From contig NZ_CAKJTG010000005.1 in the NCBI RefSeq assembly GCF_917563885.1, forward strand, positions 178,793-242,792: a stretch of DNA of 64,000 bases, written 5' to 3'. Every line of letters starts with the position of its first letter. The stretch's first letter is position 1. Made by a program: the position numbers and the translations under genes. Shown here piece by piece: positions 55,218 to 62,641 of this stretch. Source of the DNA: Pseudoneobacillus rhizosphaerae (GTDB lineage Bacteria; Bacillota; Bacilli; Bacillales; Cytobacillaceae). The notes under the pieces were generated by a model. The model worked only from the letters and a program-made list of their open reading frames with translations, did no database searches and was not told the origin of the DNA.

Positions 55218-56096
55218 CTAACTTTCACTCCCTTTAATAAAGTCATACAGCATCTGGCAAATAGGAGCTTTTATCTTCTTCCTCTCGGCTTCCTCTAATA
55301 TAAACCCAATGATCGAATCTACTTCTGTTTGATTATTTTGTTCGATGTCTTTTAACATGGACGAACGATTGGCGGATGTTCTTTCACAAACTTCTAATAC
55401 CAATTGGAAATAACCTCCCTCATCGTCTAAGTTTAAAATTTCCGCGATTTCCGCAAATAAGTTTCGAACCACTCGTAAATAATGCTCATTTTGAATAATT
55501 TCCCCATTTGTAACCCTTAGAATTGAAGTAAGCGGGTTAATGATTGCGTTAATAACGAGCTTTTTTATTAACATTTGATAATAATCAGCCTCAAAAACTA
55601 CTGGGAAACCATGAATGAGAAATAGGGAATTCGGAAGAGTGTTACTTCCTTTAAACAAAGCTAGCTTAGTTTGACCGATTCCATTATGCTCCACTGTATA
55701 TGGATTACATTTAAAGGCACCATGTTCTACAGTGCTTACATATATAGTTTCTGAATTAAGAAGCTCTAATAACTTTAGATGACCCATACCATTTTGGAGA
55801 AAAATGAAGTCCGTTTTTCCAGTTTGCTTCTCTATTAATTGCTTCATAATAGTCCTTAAATGATATTGTTTGACGGCAATAAAAGTTAAGTCTTCATCTC
55901 CATGCCAATTTTCAAAGGAATTAGTCTTTATTTCTCTTCGAAGGGTTTGCCCGTTATATTTTAATTGAATACCATTTTGACAGATCGCATCTGCCTGTTC
56001 CTTAGTTCTTGTATATAGTGTTACTTCATAATATTCGCTTAAATAATAGCTAAATAATAATCCGATAGAGCCTCCACCAATAATACCGATTTTCAT
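55218..56096 (-). CDS. panE: 2-dehydropantoate 2-reductase (PanE/YlbQ-like)
   Basis: Ketopantoate reductase makes pantoate with NADPH for the pantothenate branch that feeds CoaBC, also in this window. The 292-residue protein begins MKIGIIGGGSIGLLFSYYLS (Rossmann motif), has LTFIAVKQYHL, FLQNGMGHL and VEHGAFKC, and the PanE C-terminal helix domain with KKLVINAIINPLTSILRVTNGE. I use the ATG 56094-56096 with AGAGGGA. Followed by the DUF3397 gene. The paralogue assignment is by family and synteny (ylbQ). Confidence 0.87.
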   Translation of the reverse strand: MKIGIIGGGSIGLLFSYYLSEYYEVTLYTRTKEQADAICQNGIQLKYNGQTLRREIKTNSFENWHGDEDLTFIAVKQYHLRTIMKQLIEKQTGKTDFIFLQNGMGHLKLLELLNSETIYVSTVEHGAFKCNPYTVEHNGIGQTKLALFKGSNTLPNSLFLIHGFPVVFEADYYQMLIKKLVINAIINPLTSILRVTNGEIIQNEHYLRVVRNLFAEIAEILNLDDEGGYFQLVLEVCERTSANRSSMLKDIEQNNQTEVDSIIGFILEEAERKKIKAPICQMLYDFIKGSES

Positions 56097-56162
56097 TTTA
56101 ATCCCTCTTTCAAATACACTCATCTATATTTTACCAAATAAGAGCAACACTTGTATTTACTA

Positions 56163-56215
56163 AAATAAAAAAAGAGAGACCCGTATTACTACTCATGCGG
56201 GACCCTCTATAGAAA
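56163..56215 (-). terminator. Terminator after the acyl-CoA carboxylase operon
   Basis: AGAGGGTCCCG / CGGGTCTCTC stem with one mismatch, followed on the minus strand by TTTTTTTATTTTAG. Confidence 0.78.
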
Positions 56216-56224
56216 ATATTAATT

Positions 56225-57763
56225 TTAAACAGGATATACTGGATGCTTTCTAACGCTAAATAGTATTTCCTTTGATTCGTACAGTCCAAAACGATTTATT
56301 AATACATTTCTTAACTCTGAAGGAGCAACAATCTCATCAACAATTAATTCGGATGCTAGTTTATAAATATCAATATGTTCTTTATATTCCTGATGTTTTT
56401 CTTGAACATATGCTAACCTTTCCTTTGAATCGGTAATTTCATTGATTTTATTAGAATACACCGCATTGACAGCCGCTTCCGGTCCCATTACGGCAATTTG
56501 TGCAGTTGGAAGTGCAATACAACAATCTGGCTCAAATGCTGGGCCAGCCATTGCATAAAGACCTGCACCGTATGCCTTTCTAACAACAACAGAAATCTTT
56601 GGAACGGTAGCAGAGCTCATAGCTGCAATCAGCTTCGCACCATGACGGATAATGCCTGCTCTTTCTACTTTAGTACCTATCATAAATCCAGGTACATCCG
56701 CTAAAAATAACAAAGGTATATGGAAAGCGTCACATAGAGTGATGAATTTCGCCGCTTTATCAGCTGAATCTACAAACAGTACTCCACCTTTAACCTTAGG
56801 TTGGTTAGCAACGATCCCTACAACTCTTCCATCAATTCTTGCAAACCCTGTAATTAACTCAGGTGCAAATAGCTTTTTAATTTCATAAAAGCTATTTGCA
56901 TCAATTAGATTATCAATACACTCATACATATCAAAAGGTGCATTCTGGTTTTCGGGAATAATGTCTTCCAATAGACGTCCTTGTTTAGGTATAATTGCTT
57001 CCACTTTTGCTGGCTTTTCTTTAAAGCTGGCAGGGAAATAGCTTAAATAATTTCTTGCTGATAGAATTGCTTCCTCTTCACTTAAAACTAATTGGTCACC
57101 ACATCCACTGATGGAACAATGCATTCTTGCCCCACCCATCTCTTCTAGTGTTACTTTTTCACCAATTACTTTTTCCGCCATCCTAGGTGAACCTAAATAC
57201 ATAGAAGCATTTTTATCAACCATGATAACGATGTCACAAAAAGCTGGGATATAAGCTCCACCGGCAGCAGATGGGCCAAATAAAATACAAACCTGCGGAA
57301 CCATTCCTGATAATTTAACTTGGTTATAGAAAATTTTACCTGCACCTCTGCGGTTTGGAAACATATCCAGTTGGTCTGTTATTCTTGCTCCAGCTGAATC
57401 AACTAAATAAAGAATAGGTACAGTTAATTTTTCAGCAACCTCTTGAATCCGAATTATTTTTTCGACAGTACGTGCACCCCATGAGCCAGCTTTAACTGTA
57501 GAATCATTCGCCATAACACAAACTGTTTGTCCGTTTATTTTGCCTATAGCAGTTACAACACCGTCAGCCGGAAGGTCTCCTGCTGAATAATTTGCAAACT
57601 TACCATCCTCTTCATATTCCCCATTATCGAAAAGCTTAGCCAAACGGTCACGAACGAATAATTTATTTTGCTCTTTTTGCTTTTCATGATATTTTGGGTG
57701 TCCACCTGCTTCAATCTCTTGTCTTTTGCTGAACAATATGTCATTAGGTGTTTTCGTTGTCAT
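56225..57763 (-). CDS. Acyl-CoA carboxylase, carboxyltransferase subunit
   Basis: The carboxyltransferase moves CO2 from biotin to an acyl-CoA. The 512-residue protein has both halves of the crotonase-like fold: the N-terminal LYLVDSAGARITDQLDMFPNRRGAG and FGPSAAGGAYIPAFCDIVIMV, and the C-terminal LLFLADVPGFMIGTKVERAGIIRHGAKLI and VVRKAYGAGLYAMAG. This is the propionyl/methylcrotonyl-CoA carboxylase branch (like B. subtilis YngE), not AccA/AccD. Substrate is not determined; propionyl-, acetyl- or methylcrotonyl-CoA are all possible. ATG 57761-57763 follows GGGGGAAAG. Third gene of a three-gene operon. Confidence 0.87.
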   Translation of the reverse strand: MTTKTPNDILFSKRQEIEAGGHPKYHEKQKEQNKLFVRDRLAKLFDNGEYEEDGKFANYSAGDLPADGVVTAIGKINGQTVCVMANDSTVKAGSWGARTVEKIIRIQEVAEKLTVPILYLVDSAGARITDQLDMFPNRRGAGKIFYNQVKLSGMVPQVCILFGPSAAGGAYIPAFCDIVIMVDKNASMYLGSPRMAEKVIGEKVTLEEMGGARMHCSISGCGDQLVLSEEEAILSARNYLSYFPASFKEKPAKVEAIIPKQGRLLEDIIPENQNAPFDMYECIDNLIDANSFYEIKKLFAPELITGFARIDGRVVGIVANQPKVKGGVLFVDSADKAAKFITLCDAFHIPLLFLADVPGFMIGTKVERAGIIRHGAKLIAAMSSATVPKISVVVRKAYGAGLYAMAGPAFEPDCCIALPTAQIAVMGPEAAVNAVYSNKINEITDSKERLAYVQEKHQEYKEHIDIYKLASELIVDEIVAPSELRNVLINRFGLYESKEILFSVRKHPVYPV

Positions 57764-57787
57764 GCTTCTTTCCCCCATATATCTCTA

Positions 57788-58000
57788 TTATTCAATTACG
57801 ACTAAAACATCGCCTTCATTAACAAAATCACCGATGTTTACTTTTACTTCCATTACTTTACCTGAAAAAGTGCTTTCAACCGGAATCTCCATTTTCATGG
57901 ATTCTAAAACAAGAACTTGTTGTGATAATTCGATATTGTCACCTTGTGAAACAAGGATATTGAAAACGGTACCTGCCATCGATGCTGTAATTTCTTTCAT
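57788..58000 (-). CDS. Biotin carboxyl carrier domain protein
   Basis: A 70-residue free-standing biotin/lipoyl domain. The biotinylation site is Lys36 in LESMKMEIP; MAGTVFNILVSQGDNI and GDFVNEGDVLVVIE are the two symmetrical halves. It is shorter than AccB, lacking the N-terminal linker, like YngHB of B. subtilis. It should shuttle CO2-biotin from the biotin carboxylase to the carboxyltransferase flanking it. SD AGGGGG. Confidence 0.92.
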   Translation of the reverse strand: MKEITASMAGTVFNILVSQGDNIELSQQVLVLESMKMEIPVESTFSGKVMEVKVNIGDFVNEGDVLVVIE

Positions 58001-58023
58001 GAATAGTTCCCCCTATTTTAATG

Positions 58024-59355
58024 TTATTTTTTAGTTGATAAAAATGCGGTAGTATAATTTCCCTTTTTGAAATCTTCATCTTTTAGAATTTCTTGGAATA
58101 AGGCTGCATTTGTCTTAATTCCTTCTAAGTTAAATTTCTCAAAAAAAGCTTGTGCATTTAATAGTGTTTCTGTACGATTCTCACCAAAAACAATACATTT
58201 GGCAATCATTGGGTCATAAAACGGGGTAACCACCTGACCACTCTCATATCCAGAATCTATTCGAGCATTTATAGTTATTGGCCATTCTATACTTGTAATT
58301 TTTCCCGGTGAAGGTAAAAAGGTAACAGGATCCTCTGCATATAGACGAAATTCAATTGCATGCCCATTACGTTTTATTTCCGGTTGTAATAATGGTAGTT
58401 TTTCTCCTCTAGCGACCAATATTTGCCATTCGACCAAATCTAATCCGGTGATGGATTCAGTTACTGGGTGTTCGACTTGTAGTCGAGTATTCATTTCTAA
58501 GAAATAAAAATTTTCCTCTTCATCCACAATGAATTCTATTGTTCCTGCATTTATATAATTTACTGATTTAGCAGCTAGAATAGCGGTTTCAAACATTTTC
58601 TCCTTTGTTTCTGCAGATAAAAATGGGGATGGTGATTCTTCTATCACTTTTTGATTTCTTCGTTGAACCGAGCAATCCCTCTCAAACATATGCACAATGT
58701 TACCGTAATTATCACCAAATACTTGTACTTCAATATGTCGGCCATTTTCTATGCATTTTTCAATAAAGACTTCATCTGAACCGAAGTAGTTTTTTGCTCT
58801 TGTCTTAGTTGATGTGAATGATTTAATGAGCGATTGCTCATCTTCACAGCGAATCATCCCGATACCGCCGCCTCCCCCACTCGCTTTAAGCATAACAGGG
58901 TAACCAATTGTTTTTGCTAGTTCACACGCTTCCTCTTCATTTACTACACCTAAACTACTTCCCGGTACAACAGGGACACCAGCATTCATCATCGTATTTC
59001 TTGAAACAATTTTATCGCCCATGAGTTCAATCGTTTTCGGTGAAGGACCGATAAATTTAATACCTTGCTCAATCACTTGGGCTGCAAAAGCTGCATTCTC
59101 TGATAGAAAACCGTACCCAGGGTGGATTGCGTCTACTTTTTCTTGAATAGCGATTTCCAATATTAAATCAGCCCTTAAATAGGACTTATTTACTGGTGCT
59201 TCCCCAATTCTTACCGCTTTTGTCGCTTCTTTTACAAACGGCATTTCACTATCTGCATCAGAGTAAATCGCAATGGTTTCTATGTCCATTTCTTTACATG
59301 TTTTAATAATTCTTAAAGCAATTTCTCCACGATTTGCAATTAAGATTTTTTGCAT
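58024..59355 (-). CDS. Biotin carboxylase subunit of acyl-CoA carboxylase
   Basis: ATP-grasp biotin carboxylase, charging the carrier protein with bicarbonate. The 443 residues have MQKILIANRGEIALRIIKTCKEM, AIHPGYGFLSENA, the glycine loop KASGGGGGIGMIRCE, FERDCSVQRRNQKVIEE, and the catalytic EMNTRLQVEHPVTE. The length equals AccC, but the gene lies with a small carrier and a one-chain carboxyltransferase, so it belongs to an acyl-CoA carboxylase of the YngH type rather than the essential fatty-acid AccC. SD GAAAGGGG. A cre-like site and a 20-bp palindrome lie upstream. Confidence 0.88.
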   Translation of the reverse strand: MQKILIANRGEIALRIIKTCKEMDIETIAIYSDADSEMPFVKEATKAVRIGEAPVNKSYLRADLILEIAIQEKVDAIHPGYGFLSENAAFAAQVIEQGIKFIGPSPKTIELMGDKIVSRNTMMNAGVPVVPGSSLGVVNEEEACELAKTIGYPVMLKASGGGGGIGMIRCEDEQSLIKSFTSTKTRAKNYFGSDEVFIEKCIENGRHIEVQVFGDNYGNIVHMFERDCSVQRRNQKVIEESPSPFLSAETKEKMFETAILAAKSVNYINAGTIEFIVDEEENFYFLEMNTRLQVEHPVTESITGLDLVEWQILVARGEKLPLLQPEIKRNGHAIEFRLYAEDPVTFLPSPGKITSIEWPITINARIDSGYESGQVVTPFYDPMIAKCIVFGENRTETLLNAQAFFEKFNLEGIKTNAALFQEILKDEDFKKGNYTTAFLSTKK

Positions 59356-59392
59356 CTAATACCCCTTTCTTTCCAAGACAAAACATTGCCTA

Positions 59393-59412
59393 TAGACTTA
59401 TATTTAAGTCTA
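59393..59412. promoter_or_regulatory. 20-bp palindrome upstream of the carboxylase operon
   Basis: TAGACTTATATTTAAGTCTA has perfect 8-bp arms around a 4-bp centre and lies 38 bases before the biotin carboxylase ATG. It has no T tract, so it looks like a dimeric repressor operator. The regulator is not known. Confidence 0.55.
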
Positions 59413-59475
59413 ATTGACTGATTTTTTTCCCATCCCTATTAAGTTTCTACAAAGTTCTCCCTTTTTCCTGCTTTC

Positions 59476-59492
59476 ATCGAAAACGCTTCCAT
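59476..59492 (-). promoter_or_regulatory. cre-like site (CcpA) upstream of the carboxylase operon
   Basis: ATGGAAGCGTTTTCGA on the minus strand fits the cre consensus WTGNAARCGNWWWCAW with a single mismatch (G for A near the 3' end). It lies in the divergent region between the carboxylase operon and ylbP. Confidence 0.5.
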
Positions 59493-59579
59493 TAAAATAA
59501 GTGAGAATTTTTGCTCTTTCTGTATTATAATGAATGGAGAATATATTTAACATTTATTATATATAGAGGGGGAATTACA

Positions 59580-60032
59580 TTGCCTTTAGAAGTAAAAAAA
59601 TTAAAAGTGAACTACAAAACTTTAGAGGAATTTAAAAAGTTTAAAGAATACGGTCTTCAAGAGTTATCAATGCTGGAGGATCTTGAAGCGAATATTATTG
59701 AAAATGATAGCGATTCACCATTTTACGGAATCTACTTCGGTAATAAACTAGTCGCAAGAATGAGCTTATATCAAGTAGATGCACGATTTGATCGTTATTT
59801 TAGCCCTACCCAGGACTATTTAGAATTATGGAAATTAGAAGTATTACCTGATTACCAAGATAGAGGATATGGTACAGCCTTAGTTAACTTTGCAAAAGGT
59901 TTTGGATTACCAATTAAAACAAACCCTAGAGTAAAATCCAAAGAATTTTGGGAGAAGCAAGGTTTCACATCTGTTCATTATGACATGCAACGCGATTTAG
60001 GTGAAAATCCATTAATTTGGGAAGCGAAGTAA
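59580..60032 (+). CDS. ylbP: GNAT family N-acetyltransferase YlbP
   Basis: A 150-residue GNAT protein of the YlbP family; substrate unknown. The fold shows VKKLKVNYKTLEEFKKFKEYG (N-terminal), FYGIYFGNKLVARMSLYQV, YLELWKLEVLPDYQDRGYGTALV (acetyl-CoA loop), and EFWEKQGFTSV at the C-terminus. I start at the TTG of 59580-59582 (LPLEVKKLK) because GAGGGGG lies directly upstream; the 23-residue extension lacks family similarity. TATAAT at 59526-59531 may be its -10. Convergent with rsfA across a long palindrome. Confidence 0.88.
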   Translation: MPLEVKKLKVNYKTLEEFKKFKEYGLQELSMLEDLEANIIENDSDSPFYGIYFGNKLVARMSLYQVDARFDRYFSPTQDYLELWKLEVLPDYQDRGYGTALVNFAKGFGLPIKTNPRVKSKEFWEKQGFTSVHYDMQRDLGENPLIWEAK

Positions 60033-60034
60033 AC

Positions 60035-60129
60035 AAAAAAGGGGTCTAACTTTAAAATGTACCCTATAGAGTAGACGCTAAAGAAAATGTCTTTCTATTG
60101 GGTACATTTTACATCCAGACCCCTTTTTT
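60035..60129. terminator. 95-nt nested palindrome, bidirectional terminator between ylbP and rsfA
   Basis: Outer arms AAAAAAGGGGTCT / AGACCCCTTTTTT (13 bp, perfect), symmetrical 6-nt internal loops, inner arms AAAATGTACCC / GGGTACATTTT (11 bp, perfect), then an imperfect ATAGA...AGAC stem. A and T tracts on opposite sides allow termination of both convergent genes. Far longer than a usual terminator. Confidence 0.8.
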
Positions 60130-60754
60130 ATTTTTCAATTCGTTCTAAATTACCATTTTTATCCATTTGGAACTTCACTTTCGGCTGTCGTTCTTCTTCC
60201 TGAAGAACAACCATTTTTCTTGCACGTTCCATAATCTCAATTAATGAACGGTAATCATTTTCAATTGTTTTTAATTCAAGTGATAATTTTTCATTTTCAG
60301 ATGCTAAATAATATACTTTTTTCTCTAAATCACTAATATTATCTTGCTGTTTTTTCTTTTCTTCTTTTTCTAATTGATAACTTTCCACTTGGTCATTTAA
60401 ATCCGATAAGAAATCCATAACTTTCTGGAAAGAAATATTTGGGTCTACTTCTTTCTTTTCTATCTTTGAATTTTCAGGTAAACTATTTATCTCTTCTGGA
60501 CTAGCTACTAGGCTTGTGACTTGTTTTTTCAATTCTTTTCTTTGTTTTTTAGCTATCTCAATACCAGATTTGTATTGCTTTCGGACATATGAGTTCCAAC
60601 GAAACCCACATGCAGCAGAGGTACGTGATAATTGCTTCCCCACCTCTTCAAAAGCATGTAATTGCGTACTTCCTTCGCGTATATGCCTTAGCACAACCTC
60701 AGCTAACAATAAATCTTCATCTTGATTCCAAGCGTCTTGGCGTGTAGAAGTCAT
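60128..60754 (-). CDS. RsfA-family prespore-specific transcriptional regulator
   Basis: RsfA-type regulators modulate forespore sigma-F gene expression. The 208-residue protein has an N-terminal Myb/SANT-like helix-turn-helix (about 1-55; [52 protein letters not shown] described here by its first and last residues only: [11 protein letters not shown] to GFRWNSYVR), a middle linker and a long coiled coil (about 100-185). The ATG 60752-60754 has AGGAGG. It lies where B. subtilis has ylbO, a paralogue of rsfA. Its stop codon lies in the arm of the palindrome. Confidence 0.85.
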   Translation of the reverse strand: MTSTRQDAWNQDEDLLLAEVVLRHIREGSTQLHAFEEVGKQLSRTSAACGFRWNSYVRKQYKSGIEIAKKQRKELKKQVTSLVASPEEINSLPENSKIEKKEVDPNISFQKVMDFLSDLNDQVESYQLEKEEKKKQQDNISDLEKKVYYLASENEKLSLELKTIENDYRSLIEIMERARKMVVLQEEERQPKVKFQMDKNGNLERIEK

Positions 60755-60846
60755 CTGTATATCCCTCCTAGTGTACATTAATACTCATACATATGCACTT
60801 ACTAGAAAAGATAGACTGCTATAATCTTCCTCTATGTATAAAATAA

Positions 60847-61611
60847 TTACATTTTTTTGTTTTTTAATAAAAAGCTAGTAACCTTCTGATGGTGGGCTTC
60901 TGATTGCCATAGCTTTGCACAGTTACTTACTTCCTCCTGAATTCTCTTTTGAAGATTCGTTTCCTCCCATTTCCTTACAACCATTTTTTTATACGCTGAA
61001 AGGACTTCGGTTTCAAGCTTTAACATCTTTTCTATGTAAAGCTGGCATGCTTGCTGCTGGTCCCCATCATAAAGTTCATTTAAGAAACCTACTGCCAATA
61101 ATTGTTCAGAGTCATACAAATCTGCCGTCATTAATAGCTTTAACGCATTTGTTATACCAAGCTTTTCTAGTAATATGGATCCACCACCCCAACCAGTGGT
61201 GATAGCTAATTTACCTTGAATAAATCCAGCCTTAAGCCCTTTTCGTCCGATTCTAAAGTCACAGGCAGAAGCAAGCTCACAACCTCCTCCTACAGCTGAA
61301 CCATTTAATATGGCTAATGTAGGTTTAGGATATGTTAATAAACGATATAAAATAGACGACATTTTAGACAACATTTGATATGATTCATTTTCTGTTTTTA
61401 ATTGATGAAAAGCAGAAAGATCTCCTCCAGAGCAAAAAGCAGATTCTCCAGCACCAGTTATGACAAGAGCTTTATATGCCTTATCTTTACCCATATCAAG
61501 AAGCTTTTCTATACCTTCCATCACATCATAATTGATTGCATTTCGAACATCCTCGCGGTTAATCGTAAACAAAAGATAACCGGTTTTTTCTTCTATTATG
61601 TACGAATTCAT
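60847..61611 (-). CDS. Crotonase-superfamily protein (enoyl-CoA hydratase/isomerase-like)
   Basis: A 254-residue crotonase-fold enzyme acting on an acyl-CoA. The oxyanion-hole segments are present: AFCSGGDLSAF and LNGSAVGGGCELASACDF, whose Glu aligns with catalytic Glu144 of rat crotonase. The second catalytic Glu (Glu164, in FGQPE) is replaced: the sequence is FIQGKLAITTGWGGG. A true hydratase role is therefore doubtful; isomerase, hydrolase or decarboxylase activity is possible. The GWGG turn resembles ethylmalonyl-CoA decarboxylase-type members, which is inference. Starts at ATG 61609-61611 after GGGTGG. Common between rpmF and rsfA in Bacillaceae. Confidence 0.8.
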   Translation of the reverse strand: MNSYIIEEKTGYLLFTINREDVRNAINYDVMEGIEKLLDMGKDKAYKALVITGAGESAFCSGGDLSAFHQLKTENESYQMLSKMSSILYRLLTYPKPTLAILNGSAVGGGCELASACDFRIGRKGLKAGFIQGKLAITTGWGGGSILLEKLGITNALKLLMTADLYDSEQLLAVGFLNELYDGDQQQACQLYIEKMLKLETEVLSAYKKMVVRKWEETNLQKRIQEEVSNCAKLWQSEAHHQKVTSFLLKNKKM

Positions 61612-61635
61612 TTTTCCACCCACTTATTTTATTAA

Positions 61636-61674
61636 TGGGAAAAGCACAAGGGCAATAAGCCCTTGTGCTTTATA
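61636..61674 (-). terminator. Terminator after rpmF
   Basis: AAAGCACAAGGGC / GCCCTTGTGCTTT stem (61641-61671, 13 bp) with a short TTTT tail on the minus strand. Confidence 0.75.
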
Positions 61675-61688
61675 TCCGAACGGAAAAA

Positions 61689-61862
61689 TTAGTTGCTAAC
61701 AACTTCTTTTCCTTTGTATGTTCCGCAAGCTTTACATACGCGGTGAGCTAATTTCATTTCACCACAGTTTGGGCAACCTACCATACCTGGAACATTTAAT
61801 TTAAAATGGGTACGACGTTTTCTTTTTGCAGTTTTAGAAGTTCTTCTAAAAGGTACAGCCAT
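61689..61862 (-). CDS. rpmF: 50S ribosomal protein L32
   Basis: L32 is a small zinc-ribbon protein of the large subunit. The 57 residues start [21 protein letters not shown] and have the four cysteines Cys30, Cys33, Cys43 and Cys46 (CPNC...CKAC), so this is the zinc-containing C+ form. I start at ATG 61860-61862, with AAGGAGGTGG at ideal spacing; three codons upstream are excluded because they overlap the SD. Cotranscribed with ylbN. Confidence 0.97.
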   Translation of the reverse strand: MAVPFRRTSKTAKRKRRTHFKLNVPGMVGCPNCGEMKLAHRVCKACGTYKGKEVVSN

Positions 61863-61947
61863 TCTTCCCACCTCCTTAAAGAGTGTTTTAAGAAAGTATA
61901 AAGGCCAGTTAATACTGGGACTTCACTTTGCTTCTTGTTTCAACCGA

Positions 61948-62478
61948 TTATGAATCGGAAGATTTGTTGTTATCAAAAAATTTTGCAAGGTCTGCTAAAC
62001 GAGGATCTATCTTGTCTTGTTGATTTAGTTCGCTAATTACTTCCCATCCTTTTCCAGATTGGAGGGCGACTTCATCACCAGATACCGTTACATCGTCACA
62101 AAAAACTTGCATTGGAATTTCAAGTAAGAGGATTTCGCGAATGACTGGAAATAAATCAATCACTTCTCCGTTTACTCGATGAACCTCCTCATCTGTCTCA
62201 AAATCTGATCCAAATAAAAGAAAGGTTTCTGTAGTTTCAACATGAATTGGAAGATTCACATCAACTAAAGTTCGAGAACAAGGTAGAACTAAATAACCTT
62301 CTATCGTTAAATGAAAAGTTATTTTCGTAGAACTAATATCCCCACGACCTTTAATGAGGATTGGTGAAACGTCACGAATAGTTGGGTCATCTTTTTTGAT
62401 GTCAACCATACTTACTGTTTCATCAATTAGAAATTCCTTATTTCGATATTTTTGTAACTGACTTAATGTCCATTTCAA
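61948..62478 (-). CDS. ylbN: YceD/DUF177 family protein YlbN
   Basis: DUF177 (YceD) proteins are found next to rpmF in most bacteria and are involved in 23S rRNA accumulation or ribosome assembly. The 176 residues start KWTLSQLQKYRNKEFLIDETV and have ISSTKITFHLTIEGYLVLPCSRTL (with the conserved Cys) and a C-terminal IDPRLADLAKFFDNN. The start is TTG 62476-62478, since GGGGTGA is six bases upstream; the GTG three codons before lies in that SD. A strong sigma-A promoter lies upstream. Confidence 0.9.
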   Translation of the reverse strand: MKWTLSQLQKYRNKEFLIDETVSMVDIKKDDPTIRDVSPILIKGRGDISSTKITFHLTIEGYLVLPCSRTLVDVNLPIHVETTETFLLFGSDFETDEEVHRVNGEVIDLFPVIREILLLEIPMQVFCDDVTVSGDEVALQSGKGWEVISELNQQDKIDPRLADLAKFFDNNKSSDS

Positions 62479-62505
62479 TTGAATCACCCCAAGGCAACAA
62501 AGGTA

Positions 62506-62534
62506 ATTATAGCTTTGTAATAAATATTTGTCAA
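62506..62534 (-). promoter_or_regulatory. Sigma-A promoter of ylbN-rpmF
   Basis: TTGACA (minus strand of 62529-62534), 17 bases, TATAAT (62506-62511). Both hexamers are perfect. Its -35 overlaps the -35 of the divergent ylbM promoter. Confidence 0.85.
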
Positions 62535-62556
62535 TATTTTTTCTTTACACTATAAT
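62528..62556 (+). promoter_or_regulatory. Sigma-A promoter of ylbM
   Basis: TTGTCA (62528-62533), 17 bases, TATAAT (62551-62556), on the plus strand, sharing bases with the opposite -35 box. Confidence 0.75.
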
Positions 62557-62641
62557 TTATTTATTCTTACGTATCTTAACTGATATTTCATTTAAAATCT
62601 AGTATTCCCTAATTACTATTTTCAATTAAAGGAGGTAAAAC

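Noticed and set aside
60755..60800. GCATA before rsfA as a sigma-F -35
   Set aside because: No convincing -10 at the right distance.
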